Position numbers and translations under genes: made by a program. Shown one piece after another: positions 44,724-54,794 of a stretch of DNA of 64,000 bases. The stretch spans positions 1-64,000 of the forward strand of contig JANQLW010000053.1 of assembly GCA_028280405.1 (NCBI GenBank), written 5' to 3'. Below the pieces are notes generated by a model. It was not told the DNA's origin and made no database searches. It saw only the letters and a program-made list of their open reading frames with translations. Each line of letters opens with the position of its first letter. The stretch's first letter is position 1. Origin of the DNA: Bacteroidales bacterium. GTDB taxonomy: Bacteria; Bacteroidota; Bacteroidia; Bacteroidales; GCA-2711565.

Positions 44724-47700
44724 ATGAAAAAATTTACTATTTGGCTAACATGCTTACTATTTTTTGCAAGCATGGGTTTAGCTCATTCACAAACCAAAAC
44801 AATTACAGGTACGGTTACCGGTGCCGATGATGGTTTACCTATTCCAGGTGTAACTGTAATGGTACCCGGTACTTCCACAGGGACTACAACAGACCTTAAT
44901 GGGATATACACGCTCAAGGTAGGTTTGAATGTAAATGCTCTACGTTTCTCTTATGTTGGTATGGAAACTCAAGATATTGAGATAGGAACCCAAACCATAA
45001 TAAATGTTGTAATGCGAACAAGTGCTACTGCACTTGATGAAGTTATTGTTGTTGCCTTTGGTACAGCAAAAAAATCTTCATTCACCGGATCTGCAGCTGT
45101 AATTAAAAATGAAGAAATTGTAAACACTTCTGGTAGCCTTGTTAAAGCTATCCAGGGAACAGTTGCTGGTGTAACGGTAATTGGCGAAGAAATAAGAATA
45201 CGTGGTACTGCTTCATTTAATGCATCAGGAACTCCATTATATGTAGTAGATGGAGTTGTTGGAGCACCAAGACCAAGAGATGAAGACATTGAGAATATGA
45301 CTATTCTTAAAGACGCTGCTTCGACTGCATTATATGGTTCCAGAGCTGCGAATGGTGTGATTATCATCACCTTAAAAAAAGGTAAAAAAGGAGTAAAACC
45401 TACATTTACTGTAAAGTATCAAAAAACTTTTTTCAAAAGGATTGAAGAAAAATATGACTTTATGAATTCTGAACAACACTTTAGAACAGTATGGGAAGGG
45501 ATGAGAAACTCACAACTACGAAATAACCAAACATTATCTGATGCTATTATGTTTGCTAACGAAAATATTGTTGGTGAATATAATGGGCATAACCCTTATA
45601 ATATGGATCAGCCATTTGATGCAAACGGAGATCTGAAGTCAAATGCCAAATTACTTTATTCTACAGACTGGGAAAATGAAATTCTTAGAAATGCAGTTAG
45701 GGATGAAGTTTATTTAGCATCAGAAGGTGGTAGTGAGAACATAAACTACCATTTTTCAATTAATTGGGATAAATTTAAAGGCCAAGTTTCCAATAGTCAG
45801 TCAGAAAAAATTGGTGTTGATTTAAGTATTAATGCTAAAGCAAACAGCTTTATTGATTTAGGAGCGAGAGCCAGAATTGAGTATGTAAATGATAATAATA
45901 CTTATCAGGCAAGTTCGGTTGAATCAAATTTATATAATATGGCTAAAGTCTTAAATCCTGTTTCTCCACTTTATGTGTTAACTAAAGTTAATAATAGTGA
46001 TGGGACATGGACTTATGATTATGAACTGGATGCACTTGGTGAGAAACAATTCGAATATAGAAACTCTCAATACAATGGATATAACCCACTGGGATTAATA
46101 AATTTAGATTATGACAAATCATACAGATATAATTCTTTTTTCTCTCCATTTATTAGAGTAAAAGCCCTTGAAGGTCTTGAATTCTATGCATATGGATCAG
46201 CAAGGCTAAATACCCTTAGATCCGACTATTGGCAAACAAACTTATATGGTTCTGGTGCCACTATCGGAGGTTTTTCTGAAAAATCATCCTGGCATCAGAA
46301 ACGTTTAACCGGCCATGCTCAGTTAACCTATCAATTCAATGTTAAAGAAGACCACCATTTTGATTTATTGATTGCAACTTCTAGAGACCACACATATTAT
46401 AGTGAATTTGACGCTTCCATCATTGGATTTGAATTAGGTGAGACTTCTCATGAATTTGGTGCAGGTACCAAACCTCAAAAGCCTAGCTCAGACATAGTTG
46501 AGGATGCAAAAATTGCTTATTTCTCTAATTTTAAATATGATTATAAAAATAAATACTATTTATCAGCATCAATACGTCATGACGGATCTGCAAAATTTGG
46601 TGCTAATAACAAATGGGGAACATTCTGGTCAGTTGGTGCATCCTGGAAAATGTCGGATGAAGATTTCTTGAAAAACGCTGATTGGGTTGACCTTTTAAAA
46701 TTCAGAGCTTCTTATGGTGTAACGGGAACAGATGCTATTGATTCGTATATGTTTGGCAACTATTTCACTTTGGGTGCAAACTATGATCACAAAATTGGCC
46801 TGGTTCATTCAAACCTTCCTAATGATAATTTAGGGTGGGAAACAAATTATCAGTTTTCTGCTGCTTTTGAATTTGAGCTGTTTGGTAAATTATCAGGTAT
46901 CCTTGAATTCTATAACAAGGACAGTAAAGACCTATTACTTGAAGTTCCAATCCCACTTACAACCGGATTTCAAACCGTATTTAAAAATATTGGTGAGATG
47001 AACAATAGAGGTATAGAGCTTACTCTTAACCATGTTAATATCAGGAAACAAGATTTCACCTGGAAATCATTATTTACTCTTTCTTATAACAAAAATAAGA
47101 TCACAAAACTTCCTGATGGAAATCCGATTCAACAAGGTTCAAAAAGATGGGAAGAAGGAAAATCAAGATATGAATTCTATATTAGAGAATGGGCAGGTGT
47201 AAATCCTGATAACGGTGCAGGACAATGGTATATAGATGTTCTTGATAATGACGGTAATGTTACTGGACGTGAACTTACTGAGGATTATCAAGCTGCAACT
47301 AAATATTATGTTGGAAGATCATTACCTGATGTATTTGGATCACTGAAAAATGATTTTAGTTATAAAGGATTTGATCTATCGATTAATTTGTATTATTCTA
47401 TAGGAGGAAAAGTTTATGACGGATCCTATGCAGCAGCAATGCACGATGGTGCCGATGGTGTTGCCCAGTTAAGCACAGATGCACTTAATGCCTGGAAAGA
47501 ACCAGGACAACAAACTGATGTCCCGATTTATATTCATAATAATACTGAACAATCTAATTATATGTCAACAAGATGGTTAGTAGACGGAACATTTCTTAAA
47601 ATTAAAAACATCAGTTTAAGCTATAACCTGCCTGAAAGTATCTGTAACAAACTAAAAATGTCTGAATTTAAATTATTTGCTACAGTAGACAACTTACACA

Positions 47701-47813
47701 CCTTTACAAAATACAAATCAGGAGATCCTGAACAAAGGTTATCAGGTAGATCGTTTGGTTATTTATTGCCTAACCAAAAAACTTTCAGATTTGGTATTCA
47801 GGCTAAATTCTAA
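44724..47813 (+). CDS. SusC/RagA TonB-dependent transporter
   Basis: 1029 residues: signal peptide (about 1-22, ending LAHSQ), carboxypeptidase-like domain (about 27-105; GADDGLPIPGVTVMVPGT), plug (DEDIENMTILKDAASTALYG) and barrel ending FGIQAKF. SATALDEVIVVAFGT marks the TonB-box/plug junction. No STN domain. The N-terminal text is close to that of the other two SusCs in this run; the barrel is its own. Followed 38 bases later by its SusD. Confidence 0.94.
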   Translation: MKKFTIWLTCLLFFASMGLAHSQTKTITGTVTGADDGLPIPGVTVMVPGTSTGTTTDLNGIYTLKVGLNVNALRFSYVGMETQDIEIGTQTIINVVMRTSATALDEVIVVAFGTAKKSSFTGSAAVIKNEEIVNTSGSLVKAIQGTVAGVTVIGEEIRIRGTASFNASGTPLYVVDGVVGAPRPRDEDIENMTILKDAASTALYGSRAANGVIIITLKKGKKGVKPTFTVKYQKTFFKRIEEKYDFMNSEQHFRTVWEGMRNSQLRNNQTLSDAIMFANENIVGEYNGHNPYNMDQPFDANGDLKSNAKLLYSTDWENEILRNAVRDEVYLASEGGSENINYHFSINWDKFKGQVSNSQSEKIGVDLSINAKANSFIDLGARARIEYVNDNNTYQASSVESNLYNMAKVLNPVSPLYVLTKVNNSDGTWTYDYELDALGEKQFEYRNSQYNGYNPLGLINLDYDKSYRYNSFFSPFIRVKALEGLEFYAYGSARLNTLRSDYWQTNLYGSGATIGGFSEKSSWHQKRLTGHAQLTYQFNVKEDHHFDLLIATSRDHTYYSEFDASIIGFELGETSHEFGAGTKPQKPSSDIVEDAKIAYFSNFKYDYKNKYYLSASIRHDGSAKFGANNKWGTFWSVGASWKMSDEDFLKNADWVDLLKFRASYGVTGTDAIDSYMFGNYFTLGANYDHKIGLVHSNLPNDNLGWETNYQFSAAFEFELFGKLSGILEFYNKDSKDLLLEVPIPLTTGFQTVFKNIGEMNNRGIELTLNHVNIRKQDFTWKSLFTLSYNKNKITKLPDGNPIQQGSKRWEEGKSRYEFYIREWAGVNPDNGAGQWYIDVLDNDGNVTGRELTEDYQAATKYYVGRSLPDVFGSLKNDFSYKGFDLSINLYYSIGGKVYDGSYAAAMHDGADGVAQLSTDALNAWKEPGQQTDVPIYIHNNTEQSNYMSTRWLVDGTFLKIKNISLSYNLPESICNKLKMSEFKLFATVDNLHTFTKYKSGDPEQRLSGRSFGYLLPNQKTFRFGIQAKF

Positions 47814-47851
47814 TTTGCAAATAGGATAACAGATAGTTTAAAAATTTAAAA

Positions 47852-49387
47852 ATGTTTAAAATGAAAAAATTTAAAATAATAAATATTATTGCAATTATGG
47901 CAATATTACTTGCTTCATGTAGCGATGATATACTTGAAGTAAGTCCTTCGGATAGAATTGAAGCAGATAAGGTTTTTAAAACTCAAGAATCAATTGAAGC
48001 TCTTCGTATAGGAATGTACAATCTATTAGGTGGAACCCCTACTGTTTACGAGCCTACTCTTTACCAATTATTACTTCCGGTTATGGGAGACATCCTTGGT
48101 AATGATATGGTTTATGGTTCAACCTGGTATGTTGCTTACAACCCAGAACATCAACTAAAAGCTAATGCAGATGGGAGTGGAGTATATGATGTATGGGAAA
48201 AGTGTTACTATTTAACAGAGATAGCTAATACGATTGCCGTTAATGAAGAAAAAATTGCAGCTACGATTGGTACTGCTGCAGCTACGAAATATGTAATTGA
48301 AGCTAAAGCTATCAGAGCTATGGTTTATTATGACTGCTCTAAATTTTATGGTAAAGCATATCATTTAGATGATGGTGCTTCAAAATCAATGCCCTATGTT
48401 GATTATATAGATTATGAAGCACTTCCAACAGCAAGTACAATGAATGAAATCTACACGAAAGCAATTGCTGATATTGAAGCAGCAATTCCTCATCTTCCAA
48501 GTATTACTGATATTGAAAGTAGAAAATGGATGAACAAAAATGCCGCATATGCCATACTTTCCAGAATATACTTAGATATGCATAATTATGAGAAAGCTAG
48601 AGATTATGCAGTACTTGCCATTGATGGTGTTGGATTCTTAACTACCGAACAATATAAATTAGGTTTATCCCACATCAATGAAGAAACTATTTTAGGGTTT
48701 GTTTTACACGAAGATAATTACTACAAATGGCGTTCTTTCACTACTTTCCACGATCCTTATGATGGAATGGGTGATGACTTTTTAGCGAACTACACTTTAT
48801 ATGACTTAATTGGGGATGATGATATCAGAAAAAAATTCTTCTGGCATGAATGGTTCTACCATGAGTATTATCAAGATTATGAATGGAGTGATATAGAGGC
48901 AGCCTATAGTGGTGCAAACTGGTGGTTCCTTGCAAATATTAAGCAGCCTAAGGGGTATTATACTTATGGCAAATTTCCAAGAATGGATGTTCAATACGGA
49001 GCCTCAGGAAAATCAGGAACATTAGGACTTGGTCATTACAGTTGTATACGTTCGTCAGAAATGTATTTAACCATTGCTGAATGTGAGGCAAGATTAGGTA
49101 ATGATGCAGAAGCACAAAACAACTTATTCATGACTGTAAGCAGAAGTATTCCTGATGCTGAAAAATCAATCAATACCGGACAAGATCTTATTGATGAAAT
49201 ATTACTTGAAAGAAGAAAAGAGTTGTTTGGTGAAGGCCATGGATACAGAGATGTCCTAAGGTTAGGAAAAGGTTTAACCAGAGATGGTTCTCAACCGCTA
49301 CACGAATTTATACCTGCTGGTGATCCAAGATTCGAATGGCCATTTCCTCAAAGAGAAGTTAATGCCAACCCAAATCTTCAGAAGTAG
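47852..49387 (+). CDS. SusD/RagB-family outer-membrane lipoprotein
   Basis: 511 residues; lipobox LLASC (Cys about 23), then SDDILEVSPSDRIEADKVF, a classic SusD start. Signatures: IEAKAIRAMVYYDCSKFYGK in the TPR-like part and LLERRKELFGEGHGYRDVLR near the C-terminus. A second in-frame ATG three codons in is an equally plausible start. Partner of the SusC at 44724; the operon ends at 49411-49447. Confidence 0.92.
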   Translation: MFKMKKFKIINIIAIMAILLASCSDDILEVSPSDRIEADKVFKTQESIEALRIGMYNLLGGTPTVYEPTLYQLLLPVMGDILGNDMVYGSTWYVAYNPEHQLKANADGSGVYDVWEKCYYLTEIANTIAVNEEKIAATIGTAAATKYVIEAKAIRAMVYYDCSKFYGKAYHLDDGASKSMPYVDYIDYEALPTASTMNEIYTKAIADIEAAIPHLPSITDIESRKWMNKNAAYAILSRIYLDMHNYEKARDYAVLAIDGVGFLTTEQYKLGLSHINEETILGFVLHEDNYYKWRSFTTFHDPYDGMGDDFLANYTLYDLIGDDDIRKKFFWHEWFYHEYYQDYEWSDIEAAYSGANWWFLANIKQPKGYYTYGKFPRMDVQYGASGKSGTLGLGHYSCIRSSEMYLTIAECEARLGNDAEAQNNLFMTVSRSIPDAEKSINTGQDLIDEILLERRKELFGEGHGYRDVLRLGKGLTRDGSQPLHEFIPAGDPRFEWPFPQREVNANPNLQK

Positions 49388-49410
49388 ATTCTCATAATTA
49401 AGCTGGCAAA

Positions 49411-49447
49411 GAGGCTATCCAAAAAGTAAAATGGATAGCCTCTTTTT
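49411..49447 (+). terminator. Intrinsic terminator after the second large SusCD operon
   Basis: An 11-bp perfect stem GAGGCTATCCA (49411-49421) with TGGATAGCCTC (49432-49442), A-rich loop, then T5. The flanking AAA/TTT can extend the stem. Confidence 0.88.
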
Positions 49448-50034
49448 CATTTTTATATACAATTATATATTATAGTATTTGGTGTTATAGTGGTCAACTA
49501 TTGAATGACATTCTTTACTTCATTCTTTAAAATAAACAAGCTTCCTACTTAATGTTCATTCATATATAATATGTATAAAATCAATGATAAAAAATTAAAG
49601 TAATACGAATTGAAAAAATTTATTCTTTCAAAAAAATACTTACAAATTTTCTACTTAATCTTTTGATTTATAAAAATAATCCCTGCAGATAAGTCCGAAA
49701 AGTTCAATTAAAGTAAACCTTTTTCAAAAAAGATTTTTTCATTTTAACATTATTTTGTTTTATTTTTTTCTATATTTGACCAAATTCCTTTTGTTTTATT
49801 ATTATTTGTAATAATTTTAATACGGAGTTTTTTTATTGATAGTGCAGATTAGCTGGCAATCTAAAAAAGTTTGGTTACTTAAATTTAGCTGGCAATAATT
49901 ATGAAACCACTTTTTTAGAATAATCTGAATTATGAGAAACTGTTATTTATTGTAAAATGTGATTCGGTCATAAACTTCAATATTGACAGAACTAACATAT
50001 GAGTCATATATTTTATTAACCAAATTTTTTAATT
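49448..50034 (+). other. Leader region of the third large SusC operon
   Basis: 587 bases without a gene. TATATTTG (49771-49778) is a likely -7 element, giving a leader of about 255 bases; a TTTG occurs upstream but only 13 bases away, so the promoter is not perfect. TTAGCTGGCAAT occurs at about 49850 and again at 49887 as a short direct repeat. The final 28 bases match the leader before 38253. Confidence 0.4.
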
Positions 50035-53000
50035 ATGAGAAAATTTACTATTTGGCTAACATGCTTATTGTTTTTTGCAAGCATGGGACTAGCTAATGCG
50101 CAAACTAAGGTAATCACAGGAAAGGTTACCGGTGCTGACGACGGTTTGCCAATTCCAGGAGTAACCATTGCAATTCCAGGTACATCTACAGGTACGGTCA
50201 CCGATATTAACGGTAATTACCAAATAACTTTGGATGCAAATGTTACAACTTTGCGCTTTTCTTATGTTGGGATGACCACTCAAGATGTAGAGATTGGAAA
50301 CCGAACAGTTATTAATGTTGTAATGAAGTTTTCCGTAACCGCTTTAGATGAAGTGATTGTCGTTGCTTACGGTACAACTACAAAAAAATCGTTTACAGGA
50401 TCTGCAACTTCAGTAAAAACTGAAAAGCTTGAAAAATTATCAGTTACGAATGTTTCTTCTGCTCTTCAAGGTAATGCTACTGGTGTGCAAGTTATATCAT
50501 CTTCTGGTCAGCCAGGTACAGATGCTACAATTCGTATCCGTGGTATTGGTTCTATCAATGCTTCAAGTAATCCTTTATATGTAGTAGATGGTGTACCTTT
50601 CGGTGGTAGTATTAACTCCATTCAACCTTCAGATATTGAAAGCATGACTGTTCTTAAAGATGCTGCAGCAACTGCTCTTTATGGATCAAGGGGTGCTAAT
50701 GGTGTAATTATGATTACAACTAAAAAAGGTAAAAAAGGTAAAGCAAAAGTTAATATTAAAGTAAGCCATGGTATCAGCTCTAAAGCTGTTGAAGACTATG
50801 AAACTGTAGGTGCTGCTGATTATTATAAACTTATCTGGACCGCACTTAAGAATAAAAAAGCCGGCGAAGGTGATCCAAATCCAGCTCAATGGGCTACTGA
50901 TAATGTAGTTACAACTTTAGGTTATAATCCTTTTAGTGTTGCAAAACCAATTGATACTAATGGAGAAGTTGCTTCTGGAGCAGAACTATTATGGGATACT
51001 GACTGGATGGATGCTATTTTAGATAACGGGCAAAGAAGTGAATACATATTTGATGTAAGTGGTGGAACGGAAAACACAAACTACTACATGTCATTAGGAT
51101 ACCTTAAAAATGAAGGTATTGTTCCTGTTTCTGATTTTGAAAGATTTAATGCAAGGGTTAACTTAGATATGAAAGTTAACGAATGGTTTAAAACCGGTAT
51201 TAACATTGCAGGATCAACTTCTAATCAGAACTATCCAAATACTGCGGGTAGTAGTTACTCTAACATGATTCAGTTTGGTAGAAATGTAGCTCCTATTTAT
51301 CCAATTTATTTAAGAAATACAGATGGTACTTTTATCCTGAACGATGATGAATCTAAAATCTTTGACTATGGTCAGGATGGAGACCAAGATGGTAGAGGTG
51401 CAAGACCAACAGATGGTTACCCAAATACCAATGTTTTAGGGGGTGCAATGTTAGATAAGAGATTATATGAAAGAGATAATGTTTCGTTACGTACTTATAT
51501 GGAAGCACAAATCATTGAAGGCTTAACGTTCAGATCTAACTTCAGCTATGATTATTATGTTTATAATCGTCACGAATATGCCAACCCTGATTTCGGGTAT
51601 GCTAAATCTTATGGAGGGTTCTCTTATAAAGCAAGAACAAAAGCCACTACTTATACCTTCAACAATCTATTAACTTATGATAAAAATTTTGGAGATCACA
51701 ATATTAATTTATTAGGTGGACATGAAGCTTATAAATACACTTACTATTATTTATTTGCTTCGGGATCAGCTTTCCCGTTTGCCGGACTAGAAGAGTTAGA
51801 TGCTGCTGCTGCAACTCAGGATATTAGTTCTTATAGAAATGATCACAGAATTCAGAGTTTCTTAGGCCGTGCCGAATATAACTATGCAGGAAAATACTAT
51901 TTATCTGCCAGCTATCGTCGTGATGGTTCTTCAAGATTCCACGAAGATTACAGATGGGGTGACTTCTGGTCTTTAGCAGGCTCCTGGAGAATGAGTGAAG
52001 AAAATTTCATGAAATCTATTAACTGGATTGACAACATGAAAGTTAGGGCAAGTTATGGTACATTAGGAAACGATGCTCTAAATTCAGGTTTTTATGCATA
52101 TCAGGGATTATACTCTACCGGTTATAACAACTTAAGTGATGCTGGTCTTTTAATTAACAAATTGGAAAACCAAAGTATTACTTGGGAGGTAAGTAAAACC
52201 ATGAACATAGGTTTAGAAGTTGGAATTTTAAATAAATTCAATTTTGAATTTGAATTTTTCAATAGAAAAGTTGAGGATATGTTATTTGCACGTCCATTAC
52301 CAAATTCTACTGGTATCACATCTATCGATGAAAACGTTGCAGATATGAAAAACGTTGGTTTCGAAGGTAGTATTTTTGCACAACTAATAACAAATAAAGA
52401 TTTCAAATGGTCAATTGATTTGAACTTCACTCACTACAAAAATACAATCACTAAACTTCCTGAAGACTCTAAAGAAATCATTTCTGGTTCTAAAAAATTA
52501 ATGGAAGGACATTCTTATAATGAATTCTTCATTCAGGAATATGCCGGTGTAGATCCCGATAATGGAGATGCTTTATGGTATAAAGATGTTTATGAATTAG
52601 ATAGTGAAAACAACCCAGTACTTGATGATAATGGAGATAAGATTGTAATTGGCAGAGAAACTACAAATGAATACTCAGAAGCAGATAAATATTATGTTGG
52701 TAAATCATTACCAGATCTATATGGTGGTATCACTAATAACTTATCTTATAAAGGTTTTGACTTATCAGTATTCGTTTATTACAGTTTAGGTGGTAAAATT
52801 TTAGATGGTGACTACCAACAGCTTACTCATTCAGGTTTAAGGTATGGTGGATCTATGTCAGTTGATATGTTAAACGCATGGGCCCCAGATAACACAACAT
52901 CTGATATTCCTAGAATAGATGCTGGTACTACTGATGCGAACTCAAGATCAAGTAGATACCTTGTGGATGCTTCTTATTTAAGATTAAGAAATGTTACCTT

Positions 53001-53193
53001 AGGTTATACACTACCTAAATCAATTACACAAAAAATTCATTTCGATAAAGTTCGTCTTTACGTAAGTGCTGATAATTTATTTACTATTTTCGGAACTGAT
53101 GGACTGGATCCCGAAGTTAACGTTAGTGGTACAACAAATAACAGATACCCACAATTAAAAACTGTAACTTTTGGTATTAATGTATCTTTCTAA
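50035..53193 (+). CDS. SusC/RagA TonB-dependent transporter
   Basis: 1052 residues: signal peptide ending LANAQ, carboxypeptidase-like domain (GADDGLPIPGVTIAIPGT, about 33-50), plug (IQPSDIESMTVLKDAAATAL, YGSRGANGVI) and a barrel ending GINVSF. No STN domain. The DNA of the leader end and first 60 codons is very close to that at 38253, pointing to a recent shared origin or gene conversion of the 5' part. Paired with the SusD 12 bases downstream. Confidence 0.95.
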   Translation: MRKFTIWLTCLLFFASMGLANAQTKVITGKVTGADDGLPIPGVTIAIPGTSTGTVTDINGNYQITLDANVTTLRFSYVGMTTQDVEIGNRTVINVVMKFSVTALDEVIVVAYGTTTKKSFTGSATSVKTEKLEKLSVTNVSSALQGNATGVQVISSSGQPGTDATIRIRGIGSINASSNPLYVVDGVPFGGSINSIQPSDIESMTVLKDAAATALYGSRGANGVIMITTKKGKKGKAKVNIKVSHGISSKAVEDYETVGAADYYKLIWTALKNKKAGEGDPNPAQWATDNVVTTLGYNPFSVAKPIDTNGEVASGAELLWDTDWMDAILDNGQRSEYIFDVSGGTENTNYYMSLGYLKNEGIVPVSDFERFNARVNLDMKVNEWFKTGINIAGSTSNQNYPNTAGSSYSNMIQFGRNVAPIYPIYLRNTDGTFILNDDESKIFDYGQDGDQDGRGARPTDGYPNTNVLGGAMLDKRLYERDNVSLRTYMEAQIIEGLTFRSNFSYDYYVYNRHEYANPDFGYAKSYGGFSYKARTKATTYTFNNLLTYDKNFGDHNINLLGGHEAYKYTYYYLFASGSAFPFAGLEELDAAAATQDISSYRNDHRIQSFLGRAEYNYAGKYYLSASYRRDGSSRFHEDYRWGDFWSLAGSWRMSEENFMKSINWIDNMKVRASYGTLGNDALNSGFYAYQGLYSTGYNNLSDAGLLINKLENQSITWEVSKTMNIGLEVGILNKFNFEFEFFNRKVEDMLFARPLPNSTGITSIDENVADMKNVGFEGSIFAQLITNKDFKWSIDLNFTHYKNTITKLPEDSKEIISGSKKLMEGHSYNEFFIQEYAGVDPDNGDALWYKDVYELDSENNPVLDDNGDKIVIGRETTNEYSEADKYYVGKSLPDLYGGITNNLSYKGFDLSVFVYYSLGGKILDGDYQQLTHSGLRYGGSMSVDMLNAWAPDNTTSDIPRIDAGTTDANSRSSRYLVDASYLRLRNVTLGYTLPKSITQKIHFDKVRLYVSADNLFTIFGTDGLDPEVNVSGTTNNRYPQLKTVTFGINVSF

Positions 53194-53205
53194 ATTGTAA
53201 GAATT

Positions 53206-54705
53206 ATGAATAAAATAAAAAAATATTTAAATATAACACTAGTTGCCTTAATCATTTGGGGCATGAGTGCATGTAGTAAGGATTTTCTTGAAACAACTCC
53301 TACTACTGATATTTCAGATCAAGATGTATTTAAAACTACATCTGGAACTCAAACCGTTTTAAACGGATTATACAGATGGCTCAGAGAATATAACTCTGGG
53401 GGAACATCACGCCATGAAGATATGGGACAAAAGTCTGTTGATATTACTCTGGACGTTCTTGACGGAAGAGATGTTGTTATCCCTTATCCAGCCTGGTATT
53501 ATTTTGACCATGATATGGGCTTTGACTATACAAAAGGTACCTACTCTAAACCAAGAGGTATTTGGAATTTCTATTATAAAATAATCAATAATGCAAATAG
53601 TATCATTGTAAACATTGCAAATGCTGAAGGTAGTGATTCGGAAAAAAATAGAATTAAAGGAGAGGCTTTAGCATTAAGAGCCTATGCTTATTTCTATTTG
53701 ATTAATATATTCCAACATGCATATATTGAGGGTGCTGATAAACCGGGTGTACCTATTTATACTGAACCTGCAACAGCTGAATCAGAAGGAAACCCAAGAG
53801 GTACGGTACAAGATGTTTATGATCAAATCATTAGTGATTTAACTGAAGCTAAATCATTGCTTCCGGCCAGCGGAGCAAGAGGTAATAAATCTCATGTTAA
53901 TGTAAATGTTGTTGATGGAATTTTTGCCAGAGTACACTTATTTATGGGCAGCTGGTCTGCAGCAGCAACTTCAGCTGCAGCAGCTCGTACAGGATACCCA
54001 TTAGGAAGCCAGGCTGATTTTGTAGCAGGATTTAATGATTACGGTTCTGGTGAATGGATTTGGGGACTTCCTTTCCAACAAGATCAACAGCACTATTACT
54101 ATTCTTTTTTCTCTATGTATGATATGGAAAGAGCAGCTGGATATTTCAATATGAGAATGAACGACGACATGTACGATTCTTATTCTGATGAAGATATCAG
54201 AGCTAAAAAAGCAATAGGAGAATATCCTCTTGTTGTTATGAAAAACGCTCCACCTATTAATTCAACTATTTATACAGTTAGTGATAAATATGTTATTAGA
54301 AAATTCAGAGATACTCCGGAGCAAACCGGACATTATATATTAATGCGTTCTGCAGAAATGATTCTTATCGAAGCTGAAGCTAAAGCTGAACAAGGTATGG
54401 ATACTGAAGCTCAGGATTTATTATTCTTAATTCAGTCAAGAGCTGATGCAACTGCTGTAAAATCAACCAACACAGGGCAAGATCTTATTGATGAAATTCT
54501 TTATGAAAGAAGAAAAGAATTATTAGGTGAAGGTTTAGCTTCTACTTTAGATATAAAACGCAGAAGCCTTCCATTAGTCAGAACAGGTTCTCATTACTTC
54601 CCAGGTTCATTGCCAGCTGGAAGTAACAGATTGGTATGGCAAATTCCTCAAGCCGAAATTGATGCAAACAAAAACATCAGTGAGTCAGATCAAAATCCGC
54701 TTTAA
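53206..54705 (+). CDS. SusD/RagB-family outer-membrane lipoprotein
   Basis: 499 residues; lipobox GMSAC (Cys about 23), then SKDFLETTPTTDISDQDVF. Signatures: GEALALRAYAYFYLINIFQH and LYERRKELLGEGLASTLDIK. It shares STNTGQDLIDEIL with the SusD at 47852 (there INTGQDLIDEIL), so these two SusDs are close relatives, unlike the SusD-like_2 protein of the first operon. Partner of the SusC at 50035. Confidence 0.92.
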   Translation: MNKIKKYLNITLVALIIWGMSACSKDFLETTPTTDISDQDVFKTTSGTQTVLNGLYRWLREYNSGGTSRHEDMGQKSVDITLDVLDGRDVVIPYPAWYYFDHDMGFDYTKGTYSKPRGIWNFYYKIINNANSIIVNIANAEGSDSEKNRIKGEALALRAYAYFYLINIFQHAYIEGADKPGVPIYTEPATAESEGNPRGTVQDVYDQIISDLTEAKSLLPASGARGNKSHVNVNVVDGIFARVHLFMGSWSAAATSAAAARTGYPLGSQADFVAGFNDYGSGEWIWGLPFQQDQQHYYYSFFSMYDMERAAGYFNMRMNDDMYDSYSDEDIRAKKAIGEYPLVVMKNAPPINSTIYTVSDKYVIRKFRDTPEQTGHYILMRSAEMILIEAEAKAEQGMDTEAQDLLFLIQSRADATAVKSTNTGQDLIDEILYERRKELLGEGLASTLDIKRRSLPLVRTGSHYFPGSLPAGSNRLVWQIPQAEIDANKNISESDQNPL

Positions 54706-54727
54706 TAGAAAATAATAGCTTAATTAA

Positions 54728-54761
54728 AAAAGGCTGCCCATTGCTTTTTGGGCAGCCTTTT
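54728..54761 (+). terminator. Intrinsic terminator after the third large SusCD operon
   Basis: AAAAGGCTGCCCA pairs perfectly with TGGGCAGCCTTTT around a short loop; T-rich on the right, A-rich on the left. It lies 23 bases after the susD stop and can also serve the convergent M23 gene. Confidence 0.9.
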
Positions 54762-54794
54762 ATTTTTATCAATCCTTCAATTAAATTTTAACTA

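Noticed and set aside
44969-45370. Antisense frame of about 130 codons in the second large SusC
   Set aside because: Same kind of shadow, and similar frames occur opposite the plugs of the other SusC genes.
43862-50034. tRNA or known riboswitch in the long SusC leaders
   Set aside because: No cloverleaf with a T-loop GTTCGA-like core and no recognisable conserved riboswitch core was found by eye.
18174-54705. Reading the SusCD operons as polysaccharide utilisation loci
   Set aside because: No glycoside hydrolase, lyase, esterase or sulfatase is encoded in the window, so the substrate could equally be peptides or other molecules.
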